64,000 nucleotides of DNA, taken from positions 1 to 64,000 of the forward strand of contig JADYYY010000015.1 of assembly GCA_020853395.1 (NCBI GenBank), in the 5' to 3' direction. The DNA comes from Acidobacteriota bacterium. Lineage in GTDB: Bacteria > Acidobacteriota > Vicinamibacteria > Vicinamibacterales > SCN-69-37. Made by a program: the position numbers and the translations under genes. This document shows, in pieces, positions 7,246-13,416 of the stretch (within the stretch, counting starts at the first letter, position 1; the number at the start of each line of letters is the position of its first letter). The notes beneath the pieces are model-generated. The model worked only from the letters and a program-made list of their open reading frames with translations. It ran no database searches and had not been told where the DNA came from.

Positions 7246-8151
7246 TCAGATGTTGATGCCAACGGCCGCAAGTCGTGTCGCTAGGTCTCGCGCCTCCTTC
7301 GGATGCCCCTGAGTTCGCAGGTAGTTCAGTCGACCCCGCAGCCTGTTGATCTGCTTGTCTTGGATCGGCAGGCCGTCACGCCGGCGGCACAAGACTTCGT
7401 GGACATTCGCCCGAACGTTTGCGCGCTTGGCACGCGGAAGGCGAAGGACCCGTCCACTCACAGTTCGACCGGTGACAATCTGCACGCGCTGACGGCTGGC
7501 GTTGAAAACCTTGCGACGCTTCACCGCAAAGCCGAGCGACTGTATCAACGCAACGATGGGCAGGAACGCGTGTCGCGTCCGTTGGCCGGAAAAATCGATG
7601 TTGTCCACATACCGCGTGATCTTCAGGTCCAATTCGACCGCAATGCGCTCGAGTTCGACGTCGATCGGCGAAAGGATGAGGTTGGCAAGGGCGCCGCTCG
7701 TGGGCGCGCCATGCGGAAGGTGACCGCGAGAGGTCGTTAGCCCCGTGAGCAAGTCAGCGAGACTGTCGCCAAGCCGAAGTGTGTGACGAAACACGCGAAA
7801 GACCATCGCGTTTGTCATGCTGTTGTAGCAGTCTCGGATATCTGCAGAGCCGACGTTCGCCTGATGGAGATGACGCTCAGCATTCTGGGCTGCCGAGTGA
7901 CCCGGCACATCGCTGTAGACGATCGGGGAGAGCGGAATCGGCAGGAGGAGTCGCTCGCGGATGGACCGCTGGACTGCCTTCAACTCATCACACGGGTTCG
8001 AGATGTCTCGGACCTTACGGTTGATCTCGACTCTCCTGACGCTATACAGGTCCTCGGGCACCATCCCGGCGAGCAGCCGCAGCCGGTCGACCGGATGCCG
8101 AAGTTCAAAAGACAACCAGGCGTCCGAGTAGTGGTCCACCGGTGAACGCAT
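7246..8151 (-). CDS. Retron-like reverse transcriptase with YVDN box
   Basis: A 301-residue reverse transcriptase with most features of the retron clade. The fingers region has VEINRKVRDISNP and KAVQRSIRERLLLPIP. PGHSAAQNAERH (NAxxH at 90-94) is the retron-specific motif. Motif A is SADIRDCY (Asp104), motif B is LPHGAPTSGALANLIL (145-160), and the catalytic box is YVDN at 181-184 (nucleotides 7600-7611) instead of YxDD. VQIVTG (VTG at 226-228) is the second retron hallmark, and the thumb ends in RLRGRLNYLRT. I chose the ATG at 8151: it overlaps the XRE stop by one base (TGATG), and the longer open frame merely shadows the XRE gene. Retron reverse transcriptases make a branched or linked multicopy ssDNA from an adjacent ncRNA and usually act in phage defence. 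The Asn in place of the second Asp may lower or abolish polymerisation. Confidence 0.85.
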   Translation of the reverse strand: MRSPVDHYSDAWLSFELRHPVDRLRLLAGMVPEDLYSVRRVEINRKVRDISNPCDELKAVQRSIRERLLLPIPLSPIVYSDVPGHSAAQNAERHLHQANVGSADIRDCYNSMTNAMVFRVFRHTLRLGDSLADLLTGLTTSRGHLPHGAPTSGALANLILSPIDVELERIAVELDLKITRYVDNIDFSGQRTRHAFLPIVALIQSLGFAVKRRKVFNASRQRVQIVTGRTVSGRVLRLPRAKRANVRANVHEVLCRRRDGLPIQDKQINRLRGRLNYLRTQGHPKEARDLATRLAAVGINI

Positions 8152-8489
8152 CAGGCGGGTCTCTTCTTCCGGCTTGTTTTCAACAAAGGCAGCACCGGCT
8201 GCTCTCCGGCGGCGACCAGCACGCGCACGAGCGATCGAGCCAATTCGGCGACCTGCTCCGCGTTCTTCGGATCGTCGAGGTCGCCGGGTTCGGAAGCCAG
8301 CAACGCCAGGAGATGCGGTGGAATCCTGAGCACGCCAGAAATCTCGTCGAGCACTTCCACACTGGGCTTTCGCTGCCCGCGTTCGATGAGACTGAGGTGG
8401 CTCGCACCGATGCTCAGCTGTCTCGCCAGTTGGGCCTTCGTCAAACCGTGCGCGGTTCTGACGATCCTGATTGCTCGACCAAAATTCAT
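8151..8489 (-). CDS. XRE/Cro-CI-type regulator upstream of the reverse transcriptase
   Basis: A 112-residue protein with an N-terminal helix-turn-helix of the Cro/CI type at residues 5-60 (AIRIVRTAHGLTKAQLARQL, SIGASHLSLIERGQRKPSVE, LDEISGVLRIPPHLL). A mostly helical C-terminal tail (NAEQVAELARSLVRVLVAAG) follows and ends in basic residues. The ATG at 8489 has an AGGAAG site at good spacing. Its stop overlaps the start of the reverse transcriptase gene, so translation is coupled. It could regulate the cassette, or be the accessory protein of the retron; some retron classes are described as having an HTH accessory gene. I cannot separate these options from sequence alone. Confidence 0.85.
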   Translation of the reverse strand: MNFGRAIRIVRTAHGLTKAQLARQLSIGASHLSLIERGQRKPSVEVLDEISGVLRIPPHLLALLASEPGDLDDPKNAEQVAELARSLVRVLVAAGEQPVLPLLKTSRKKRPA

Positions 8490-8583
8490 CGGGCTTCCTG
8501 TGTACCAAAATGCAGTTACTAGACCAACTCTGTTCTCGCCCGTTCGCGCTCCGTCGTCTTCACTCCCTCAACAACCGTCGCAG

Positions 8584-9087
8584 CTATTTCCGCAACAGTT
8601 CTTCGCATACGATCTTGCTGATCTCCGCGATCAGCTCGGTGACTCGTTTGCGGGAAGCCTTCGATCGCGATCCCCCTTTCATTTCGGCTTCCAACTTGTG
8701 AAACACGCACCGAAGTTGGTTCTGCTGAACTAGCTCCGCCCCTCTCGACGAGAGCAGGCGATGAACCATCGCCAACATCTCGTCCGCACCCTGAAACAGT
8801 TTCATGGTCTTCGCGCTCCAACGGTTCCAGACAACGGAGAAGTCCGTTGCTGTCCCGTCTGGCGGGTCCGGGAAGGTTCCGTATAGCAAGAGGGTGAAGC
8901 GTTGGTCTAGCACTCCAGATTCCGCAATGAAGCGGAATCGTTTCTGCTGGCGGTTCAAGGGCCTGAGGTCAGGACGGCGATTGCTTGCGGCCTCCCGGCA
9001 TTCCCGGTACTGCAAAATGCTTCCCGGCCATGATTCGGCCGAGAGACTTCGTCTCCCTCTCTCCGTTCGCAGGTTCACGGCCGGCAC
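8584..9087 (-). CDS. Unknown protein of the retron-like cassette
   Basis: A 167-residue open frame that I do not recognise. The part after residue about 45 looks like genuine protein: QQKRFRFIAESGVLDQRFTL, YGTFPDPPDGTATDFSVVWN and LFQGADEMLAMVHRLLSSRG. A basic segment (KGGSRSKASRKRV) and a C-terminal amphipathic helix (ELIAEISKIVCEELL) follow. No signal peptide or transmembrane helix is seen. It lies 94 nt upstream of the XRE gene on the same strand, so it is probably the first gene of an operon with XRE and the reverse transcriptase. The N-terminal 40 residues are low-complexity and the real start may be internal. In retron systems such a neighbour can be the effector; that role is speculative here. 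Confidence 0.55.
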   Translation of the reverse strand: MPAVNLRTERGRRSLSAESWPGSILQYRECREAASNRRPDLRPLNRQQKRFRFIAESGVLDQRFTLLLYGTFPDPPDGTATDFSVVWNRWSAKTMKLFQGADEMLAMVHRLLSSRGAELVQQNQLRCVFHKLEAEMKGGSRSKASRKRVTELIAEISKIVCEELLRK

Positions 9088-9279
9088 GATCGCCGAGCCG
9101 CGCGGCGAACAAACTCGCGTTCGCCGCCATCAAGAGGGCCCTATCGGACCCGTCCTATGAACCTTCCCCCGACATTCGTCGGGACCATGTTTTCAAAGAG
9201 CACGGTCGCTCATCCGGTTCGGATGATCGCCAGTAAGTCTAGGTGGTCCTCGACCCCGAGTCAATATGTTGTGGTGCTG
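9088..9279 (-). other. Hairpin-rich intergenic region, candidate structured RNA
   Basis: Between the divergent unknown ORF and the winged-helix gene there are three strong hairpins. Positions 9102-9127 have a 9-bp stem (GCGGCGAAC with GTTCGCCGC) and an 8-nt loop. Positions 9168-9183 have CCCGAC and GTCGGG around a 4-nt loop. Positions 9210-9226 have TCATCCG and CGGATGA around a 3-nt loop. No long T-run follows them. If transcribed on the minus strand, the region would form the 5' leader of the unknown ORF-XRE-reverse transcriptase operon. That makes it the best place in the element for a retron-type msr-msd RNA. I could not identify the a1/a2 pairing or a branching G, so this stays a candidate. 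Confidence 0.35.
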
Positions 9280-9300
9280 AAAGTCACTAATAGTGACTTT
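9280..9300. promoter_or_regulatory. Perfect 21-bp palindrome (operator candidate)
   Basis: The arms AAAGTCACTA and TAGTGACTTT are fully complementary around a single A. The site lies in the divergent promoter region, about 30 nt upstream of the -35 element of the winged-helix gene and upstream of the minus-strand operon. A regulator dimer such as the XRE protein could control both directions from here. The choice of regulator is inference. Confidence 0.6.
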
Positions 9301-9328
9301 ACGATGTCTCTTGCATCGCGGACCCCAG

Positions 9329-9357
9329 TTGTCATTCTGCATTCTAGATTCTAGAAT
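9329..9357 (+). promoter_or_regulatory. Strong promoter with overlapping operator, leaderless start
   Basis: TTGTCA (9329-9334), a 17-nt spacer and TAGAAT (9352-9357) form a near-consensus sigma-70 promoter. The -10 element lies inside a perfect palindrome at 9341-9357 with arms ATTCTAGA and TCTAGAAT around one T. The start codon of the next gene at 9363 is 6 nt after the -10 box, where transcription should begin, so the mRNA is predicted to be leaderless. A repressor on the palindrome would block the -10 box directly. Confidence 0.65.
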
Positions 9358-9362
9358 ATGGA

Positions 9363-9887
9363 ATGCCTCGCGCACTGCTTCCGCAGGACGTAGTGGTGCT
9401 TGCCAAGCTCGTCAGCCTGAGCGGCAGACGGCCACCCATCGCCCAGCTCGCTGGCGAGCTCTCGATGAGCTCCTCGCAGATTCATCTATCCCTCAAGAGA
9501 CTCAAGCAAGCTCGCCTGATCAATGGGGATTCGCGACCCCTCCTGCAACCCGTCGAGGAGTTCCTCGTCCACGGCGTGAAGTACGCATTCCCGCCCCAAC
9601 GCGGTGAAGTGACTCGCGGCATGCCGACCGCTCACGCCGCGCCGCCACTCAGTGAAGCGTTTGCGGAGAGTTCCGATCCTCCACCAGTCTGGCCATCTCC
9701 CGAAGGTCGCGTCCGCGGAAGCACCTTCGAGCCGCTTCACAAGATTGTGCCTGCCGCGGCAGCGAAGGACCCGCTGCTCTATCAACTTCTCGCATTGGTC
9801 GATGCGTTGCGAGACGGCCGCGCGCGCGAGCGACAAGCCGCGGAACGGGAGCTGACCGCTTTGCTGCGAAAGTGTCTGCGTGGTTGA
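9363..9887 (+). CDS. Winged-helix DNA-binding protein paired with a nucleotidyltransferase
   Basis: A 174-residue protein whose first 65 residues form a MarR/AbiEi-like winged helix: LLPQDVVVLAKLVSL, PIAQLAGELSMSSSQIHLSL, KRLKQARLING. A linker segment LLQPVEEFLVHGVKYAFPPQ follows, then a variable middle and a C-terminal helical part (PLLYQLLALVDALRDGRARE, RQAAERELTALL). It precedes the nucleotidyltransferase gene and overlaps it by 8 nt. This order, a DNA-binding protein first and a nucleotidyltransferase second, is that of AbiE-like toxin-antitoxin modules, although I cannot show that it neutralises anything. The promoter next to it carries a palindrome that fits autoregulation. No ribosome site is seen because the mRNA is probably leaderless. 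Confidence 0.75.
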   Translation: MPRALLPQDVVVLAKLVSLSGRRPPIAQLAGELSMSSSQIHLSLKRLKQARLINGDSRPLLQPVEEFLVHGVKYAFPPQRGEVTRGMPTAHAAPPLSEAFAESSDPPPVWPSPEGRVRGSTFEPLHKIVPAAAAKDPLLYQLLALVDALRDGRARERQAAERELTALLRKCLRG

Positions 9888-10572
9888 TCCAAATCGGGCG
9901 CTATTCGAGACCGTCTTAAATCTGCTTCGTCCGCTTCTCGAGGAACTTGTGTTCGTTGGTGGCTGTGCGACCGGCCTATTGGTCTCAGATCCGGCCGCTG
10001 GCGGGATTCGACCAACGAAAGATGTGGATGCGATCGTCGATGTCACCTCCTATACGAAATACGCGGCCCTATCCGAGCGCCTCCGGGCACTGGGCCTCGC
10101 AGAAGACTCGACAAAGGGCGCCCCTCTCTGCCGCTGGCGCTACCAGGAGCTAATCGTCGACGTGATGCCGATTGACGAAGAGATTCTTGGCTTCAGCAAT
10201 CGCTGGTACCAGCAGGCGATCGCGTCCGCAGAAAGACGGTCAATCGGAGGAATGGACTTCCGGCTCGTCACGCCCGTCTATTTCGTGGCGACGAAGTTCG
10301 AGGCGTTTCACGGGCGCGGGACGGATGACCTGGCGATGAGCCACGACCTTGAAGACGTCATTACACTCGTCGACGGCCGACCAGAACTCATCGCCGAGAT
10401 CGCCGCCGCCGGGCCAGCGGTCCGCGAGTACATCGCGTCCGAGGTTCGGACGCTTCTCAATTCGCAGGACTTTGTGGACGCCCTCCCTGGTTTTCTCCTG
10501 CCAGACGCCGGCAGTCAAGCGAGGCGATCGAAACTCGTCGAACGACTCCACAGCATCGCAAGTCTGGCCTGA
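9880..10572 (+). CDS. Nucleotidyltransferase (AbiEii/MNT-like)
   Basis: A 230-residue protein with a polymerase-beta-type nucleotidyltransferase core. The glycine motif is LVFVGGCATGLL. The metal-binding aspartates are in TKDVDAIVDV. A third acidic strand is LIVDVMPID, and LATKFEAFxGRG-type helices follow (YFVATKFEAFHGRG, then HDLEDVITLVDGR). The start is GTG at 9880, inside the last codons of the winged-helix gene, so the two are translationally coupled. Proteins of this type transfer a nucleotide to RNA, protein or small molecules; those in AbiE modules block tRNA function. Similar pairs are also found scattered in Acidobacteria outside obvious islands, so a housekeeping or antibiotic-modifying role cannot be excluded. 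Confidence 0.8.
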   Translation: MVDPNRALFETVLNLLRPLLEELVFVGGCATGLLVSDPAAGGIRPTKDVDAIVDVTSYTKYAALSERLRALGLAEDSTKGAPLCRWRYQELIVDVMPIDEEILGFSNRWYQQAIASAERRSIGGMDFRLVTPVYFVATKFEAFHGRGTDDLAMSHDLEDVITLVDGRPELIAEIAAAGPAVREYIASEVRTLLNSQDFVDALPGFLLPDAGSQARRSKLVERLHSIASLA

Positions 10573-10641
10573 ACTAGCGGGGCGCGTCAGGACCGCGGCA
10601 AGGTTGAGCGGGTGGAAAGCCCACCCACGTGGCGGGTGTTC

Positions 10642-10662
10642 AGGTACAAATTAGGTACAGTG
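10642..10662. repeat. GGTACA double repeat, copy 3
   Basis: The motif AGGTACA-AATT-AGGTACAGTG lies 44 nt left of the tRNA att repeat. Its placement mirrors copy 1, which ends 53 nt left of the other att repeat. It is probably a recombination arm site at the right end of the element. Confidence 0.7.
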
Positions 10663-10706
10663 AAAAGTGGCGAGCCCGTAACTTGTGTTGGGTCAGCGGG
10701 TTGCAG

Positions 10707-10727
10707 TGGCGGAGAGGGTGGGATTCG
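10707..10727. repeat. Right att repeat within the tRNA-Ser 3' end
   Basis: This 21-bp stretch is identical to 7099-7119. It covers the acceptor 3' strand and part of the T-arm of tRNA-Ser(CGA), plus 3 bases beyond the gene. Integration here keeps the tRNA gene intact because the element supplies the same bases. Confidence 0.9.
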
Positions 10728-10796
10728 AACCCACGTGCCCTTGTGAGGCAAGACGCTTTCGAGGCGCCCCCGTTATGACCACTTCGGTACCTCTCC
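10710..10796 (-). tRNA. tRNA-Ser (anticodon CGA)
   Basis: The minus strand folds into an 87-nt class II tRNA. The acceptor stem is GGAGAGG with CCTCTCC. The anticodon stem GGCGC with GCGTC holds the loop CTCGAAA, so the anticodon is CGA (10759-10761), reading UCG serine codons. A long variable arm (TTGCCTC to GGGCA region) is typical of serine tRNAs. The T-arm is GTGGG-TTCGAAT-CCCAC and the discriminator base is G. CCA is not encoded. Its 3' end is the integration site of the element to its left. Confidence 0.95.
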
Positions 10797-10921
10797 GTTC
10801 CCGCTAGTTTATCAGCCTCCCGCCGGCGATACCGTCGCCGGCCGCCACGACGCGCGCCTGAGACCAGGATGAGAAACGGTCTTAGGTGGTTCTTACGCGC
10901 CGCTGAGTACCGTGATGCGCC

Positions 10922-12187
10922 ATGTCGCTGCTCGCTCTCGGGCGCCACGCCGCCAGACACGCACGCCTCGCGATCCTGGCGTGGACGGCACTGGCCCTCT
11001 TCGGCGCCGGATCGGTCTCGGCCCAGACGCCCGCGTCGATCCCGCTGGGCGAGGCGCTCGCGCTGGCCGCCGAGCGCACACCGCTCGTGAGAGCGGCGCG
11101 CGCGCGCCAGCAGGCCGCCCTCGGCGCCCGCGCCGCCGTCCCCGCCCTGCCGAACCCGTTCGTCGAGCTCCGCGGCGAGAACTTCGGACCGCACTCGACG
11201 GCGCTCTTGACGCGCGACGTCTTCGCGACCGTGAGCCAGCCGCTCGAGCTCGGCGGCAAACGAGCGGCGCGCGTGGCGAGCGCGGACGCCGTGGTGGCGA
11301 TGGCCGACGCCGAGCGGCGCGTGTCGGAGTGGACGCTGGCGTTCGAGGTCGCATCGTTCTACCTCGATGCGCTGCGCGCGCGCGAGCTGCTGGCGTCCCT
11401 GACGCAGCAGCGAGAGGGCCTGGCTGAGCTCGTCGCCACGCTCTCGCAACGCGTGCAGGCAGGCCTGACCGCCGAGGCCGACTGGCGAAAGCTCCAGACC
11501 GAGCACCAGCGCCTGGTGCGCCAGGTCAGCCGGACGGAGATCACCGCCCGCGCCGCCATCCTTCGCCTGTCGGCCATCGTCGGCATCGACGTGCGCCTCG
11601 ACCAGCTCGTGCCGGTCCCGTTGCCGGTGACGCCGCTCCCAGCCATCGCGGATCCGGCGCGGCTGGCGAAGCGGCCGGACGTCGGCGCGGCGCGCGCGCG
11701 CGTGGCGCGTGCCGAGGCGGCTCTCGGCGTCGAGCGCGCCCGCGGGGTGCCCGACGTGACGCTCACGACGGGCTACAAGCGCACCGGAGGGCTCGACACG
11801 GCGGTGGCGGGCATCACGATGCCGATCGCCCTGTTCGATCGCAATCGCGTCGCGACGGCGCTCGCGGGCGGCGAGATCGCCGCGGCGCGTTTCGAGCTCG
11901 AGCGCGTGCAGCAGCTCGCGTACGCCGAGGCGCAGGCGTACCTCGACGCCGCCGCGCGGTTGACGATCGAGGCCGCGTCGGCACGTCAAGACCTGCTGGA
12001 GCCGGCGACGGTCGTCCGCGTCGCGGCGCGATCGTCCTACACCGAGGGCCGCGGCGACGTCCTGCAGCTCGTCGACGCGGAACGCGTGTTCGCCGAAGCG
12101 TCGCGGGAAGTCATCGAGCTGCAGCTCGACGCGCTCGCCGCCCACATCAACGCCAGGCTTTCGCTCGGGGAGTCCCCGCTGCCATGA
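10922..12187 (+). CDS. Outer membrane efflux factor of a Czc-like system
   Basis: A 421-residue TolC-family protein of the CzcC type. A signal peptide is visible (LAILAWTALALFGAGSVSAQ, cut about residue 35). Two coiled-coil helical repeats follow, each with an LGEALALAAERTPLVRAARA-like or RPDVGAARARVARAEAALG-like helix and a short beta segment (NPFVELRGENFG; GVPDVTLTTGYKR). It would form the trimeric outer membrane duct for heavy-metal efflux. It is the first gene of a tripartite operon and overlaps the adaptor gene by 4 nt. No clear metal-responsive operator was seen in the 125 nt between it and the tRNA. Confidence 0.9.
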   Translation: MSLLALGRHAARHARLAILAWTALALFGAGSVSAQTPASIPLGEALALAAERTPLVRAARARQQAALGARAAVPALPNPFVELRGENFGPHSTALLTRDVFATVSQPLELGGKRAARVASADAVVAMADAERRVSEWTLAFEVASFYLDALRARELLASLTQQREGLAELVATLSQRVQAGLTAEADWRKLQTEHQRLVRQVSRTEITARAAILRLSAIVGIDVRLDQLVPVPLPVTPLPAIADPARLAKRPDVGAARARVARAEAALGVERARGVPDVTLTTGYKRTGGLDTAVAGITMPIALFDRNRVATALAGGEIAAARFELERVQQLAYAEAQAYLDAAARLTIEAASARQDLLEPATVVRVAARSSYTEGRGDVLQLVDAERVFAEASREVIELQLDALAAHINARLSLGESPLP

Positions 12188-13416
12188 CCATGCTGACCGT
12201 CATCGTCACGCGCGTCGCCGTGCCGTTCACCTGCGTCGCCGTTCTCGCCGGCGCCACCTCGACGATCGCCTGCGGCTCGTCTCCGGCCGCCGGTTCCAGC
12301 GCACCGCCCCAATCCGCGCCCGCCACGACACGGCAAGCAAACGAGATCACGATCTCGTCCGAGGCGCAGCACTCGAGCGGGATCTCGGTCGCGGCCGCCG
12401 CGGCCGAAACGCGCACGGGCTACTTCGAAACGCCCGCGGTCCTGCAGGTGAACGAGACGCGCACCGCCCGCCTCGGATCGCTCGTCGACGGCGTCGTCAC
12501 GGGCGCCGACGTCCAGGTGGGCGAGCGCGTCGAACAAGGCCAGCGCGTCGTGAGCATCCACAGCCACACGGTCCACGACGCGTGGGCGAGCTATCGGAAG
12601 GCCATGGCCGATCGCCAGCGGGCGACGGCGGAACTGACCTACGCCAGGTCTGCCGAAGCGCGCGCGTCGCGGTTGCTCGCGACCAAGGCGGTCTCGCCGC
12701 AGGAGATGGAGCGCGCCGCGACCGACCGCGCGGCGGCCGAGCAGGCGCTCGCCGTCGCGGAGAGCGAAGTGCGCCGCGCGTTGGACGAGCTGGAGCATCT
12801 CGGCATCGAGGCCGATCACGTCGACGCCGCTGAACGTCAGGATGCCGTGCCGGTGACGACGCCGCTGTCTGGCGTCGTGCTCGAACGGCTCGTGACGTCC
12901 GGCACGGCCGTCACGATGGGCGCGCCGCTCTACGTCGTCAGCGACCTGACCACGCTGTGGGCAATCGCCGACGTCGACGAGGCGCGCCTGCCGCTGCTCG
13001 GCGTTGGCCGCGCCGCCACGATCGCCGTCGCGGCGTATCCCGACCGGGCGTTTCCCGCGCGCGTGCGCGCCATCGGCGACACCGTGAATCCCGAGACCCG
13101 CCGCGTGACCGCCCGGATCGAGGTCGACAATCCGCAGGGCCTCCTGAAGCCACAGATGTTCGCGACCGTGCGGCTGTCGACCGGCGAGGAGCGCCAGGTC
13201 GTCGTCGTGCCGGCGACCGCCGTCCAGCAGCTCGATCGGCAGGCCATCGTCTTCGTCGAAACCTCACCCGGCACGTTTCGCCGCCAGCCGGTCAGCCGAG
13301 GTCCCGAGCGCGACGGCCGCGTCGAGCTGACGGGGATCGCGCCGGGGACGCGGATTGCGGTGGGCGGCACGTTTCTCCTGAAGTCGAAGCTTCTCGAATC
13401 GGAGCGGCCCGAATGA
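12184..13416 (+). CDS. RND periplasmic adaptor of a Czc-like system (lipoprotein)
   Basis: A 410-residue membrane fusion protein of the CzcB/CusB kind. The N-terminus carries a lipobox-like STIAC (Cys about residue 30), so it is probably a lipoprotein. A barrel-sandwich half follows (LGSLVDGVVTGADVQVGERV, QRVVSIHS), then a helical hairpin (residues about 130-215), the second lipoyl half (TPLSGVVLERLVTSGTAV), a beta-barrel domain (TLWAIADVDEARLPLLGVG, ATIAVAAYPDRAFPARV) and a membrane-proximal domain. It links the pump to the outer membrane factor and may hand over periplasmic metal. The gene overlaps its neighbours by 4 nt on each side. Confidence 0.9.
   Translation: MTMLTVIVTRVAVPFTCVAVLAGATSTIACGSSPAAGSSAPPQSAPATTRQANEITISSEAQHSSGISVAAAAAETRTGYFETPAVLQVNETRTARLGSLVDGVVTGADVQVGERVEQGQRVVSIHSHTVHDAWASYRKAMADRQRATAELTYARSAEARASRLLATKAVSPQEMERAATDRAAAEQALAVAESEVRRALDELEHLGIEADHVDAAERQDAVPVTTPLSGVVLERLVTSGTAVTMGAPLYVVSDLTTLWAIADVDEARLPLLGVGRAATIAVAAYPDRAFPARVRAIGDTVNPETRRVTARIEVDNPQGLLKPQMFATVRLSTGEERQVVVVPATAVQQLDRQAIVFVETSPGTFRRQPVSRGPERDGRVELTGIAPGTRIAVGGTFLLKSKLLESERPE

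Larger units (their letters stand above)
7120..10706. mobile_element. Integrative accessory element in tRNA-Ser(CGA), about 3.6 kb
   Basis: The element is bounded by 21-bp direct repeats, one of which is the 3' end of tRNA-Ser(CGA). On the minus strand it holds an unknown ORF, an XRE regulator and a retron-like reverse transcriptase. On the plus strand it holds a winged-helix protein and a nucleotidyltransferase. GGTACA double repeats lie just inside both ends. There is no recombinase between the repeats; the nearest is the broken integrase left of 7099. The simplest reading is two islands accreted in tandem at one tRNA, with the inner one relying on a recombinase in trans or fixed in place. 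Gene content points to a defence or selfish cassette; that is inference. Confidence 0.75.

Noticed and set aside
8490-8583. Retron ncRNA between the unknown ORF and the XRE gene
   Set aside because: Only 94 nt long with no strong stem pairs; too short for a usual msr-msd.
8386-9160. Plus-strand frames antisense to the XRE and unknown ORFs
   Set aside because: The minus-strand frames have family motifs (XRE) or a better hydrophobic pattern and form an operon with the reverse transcriptase.
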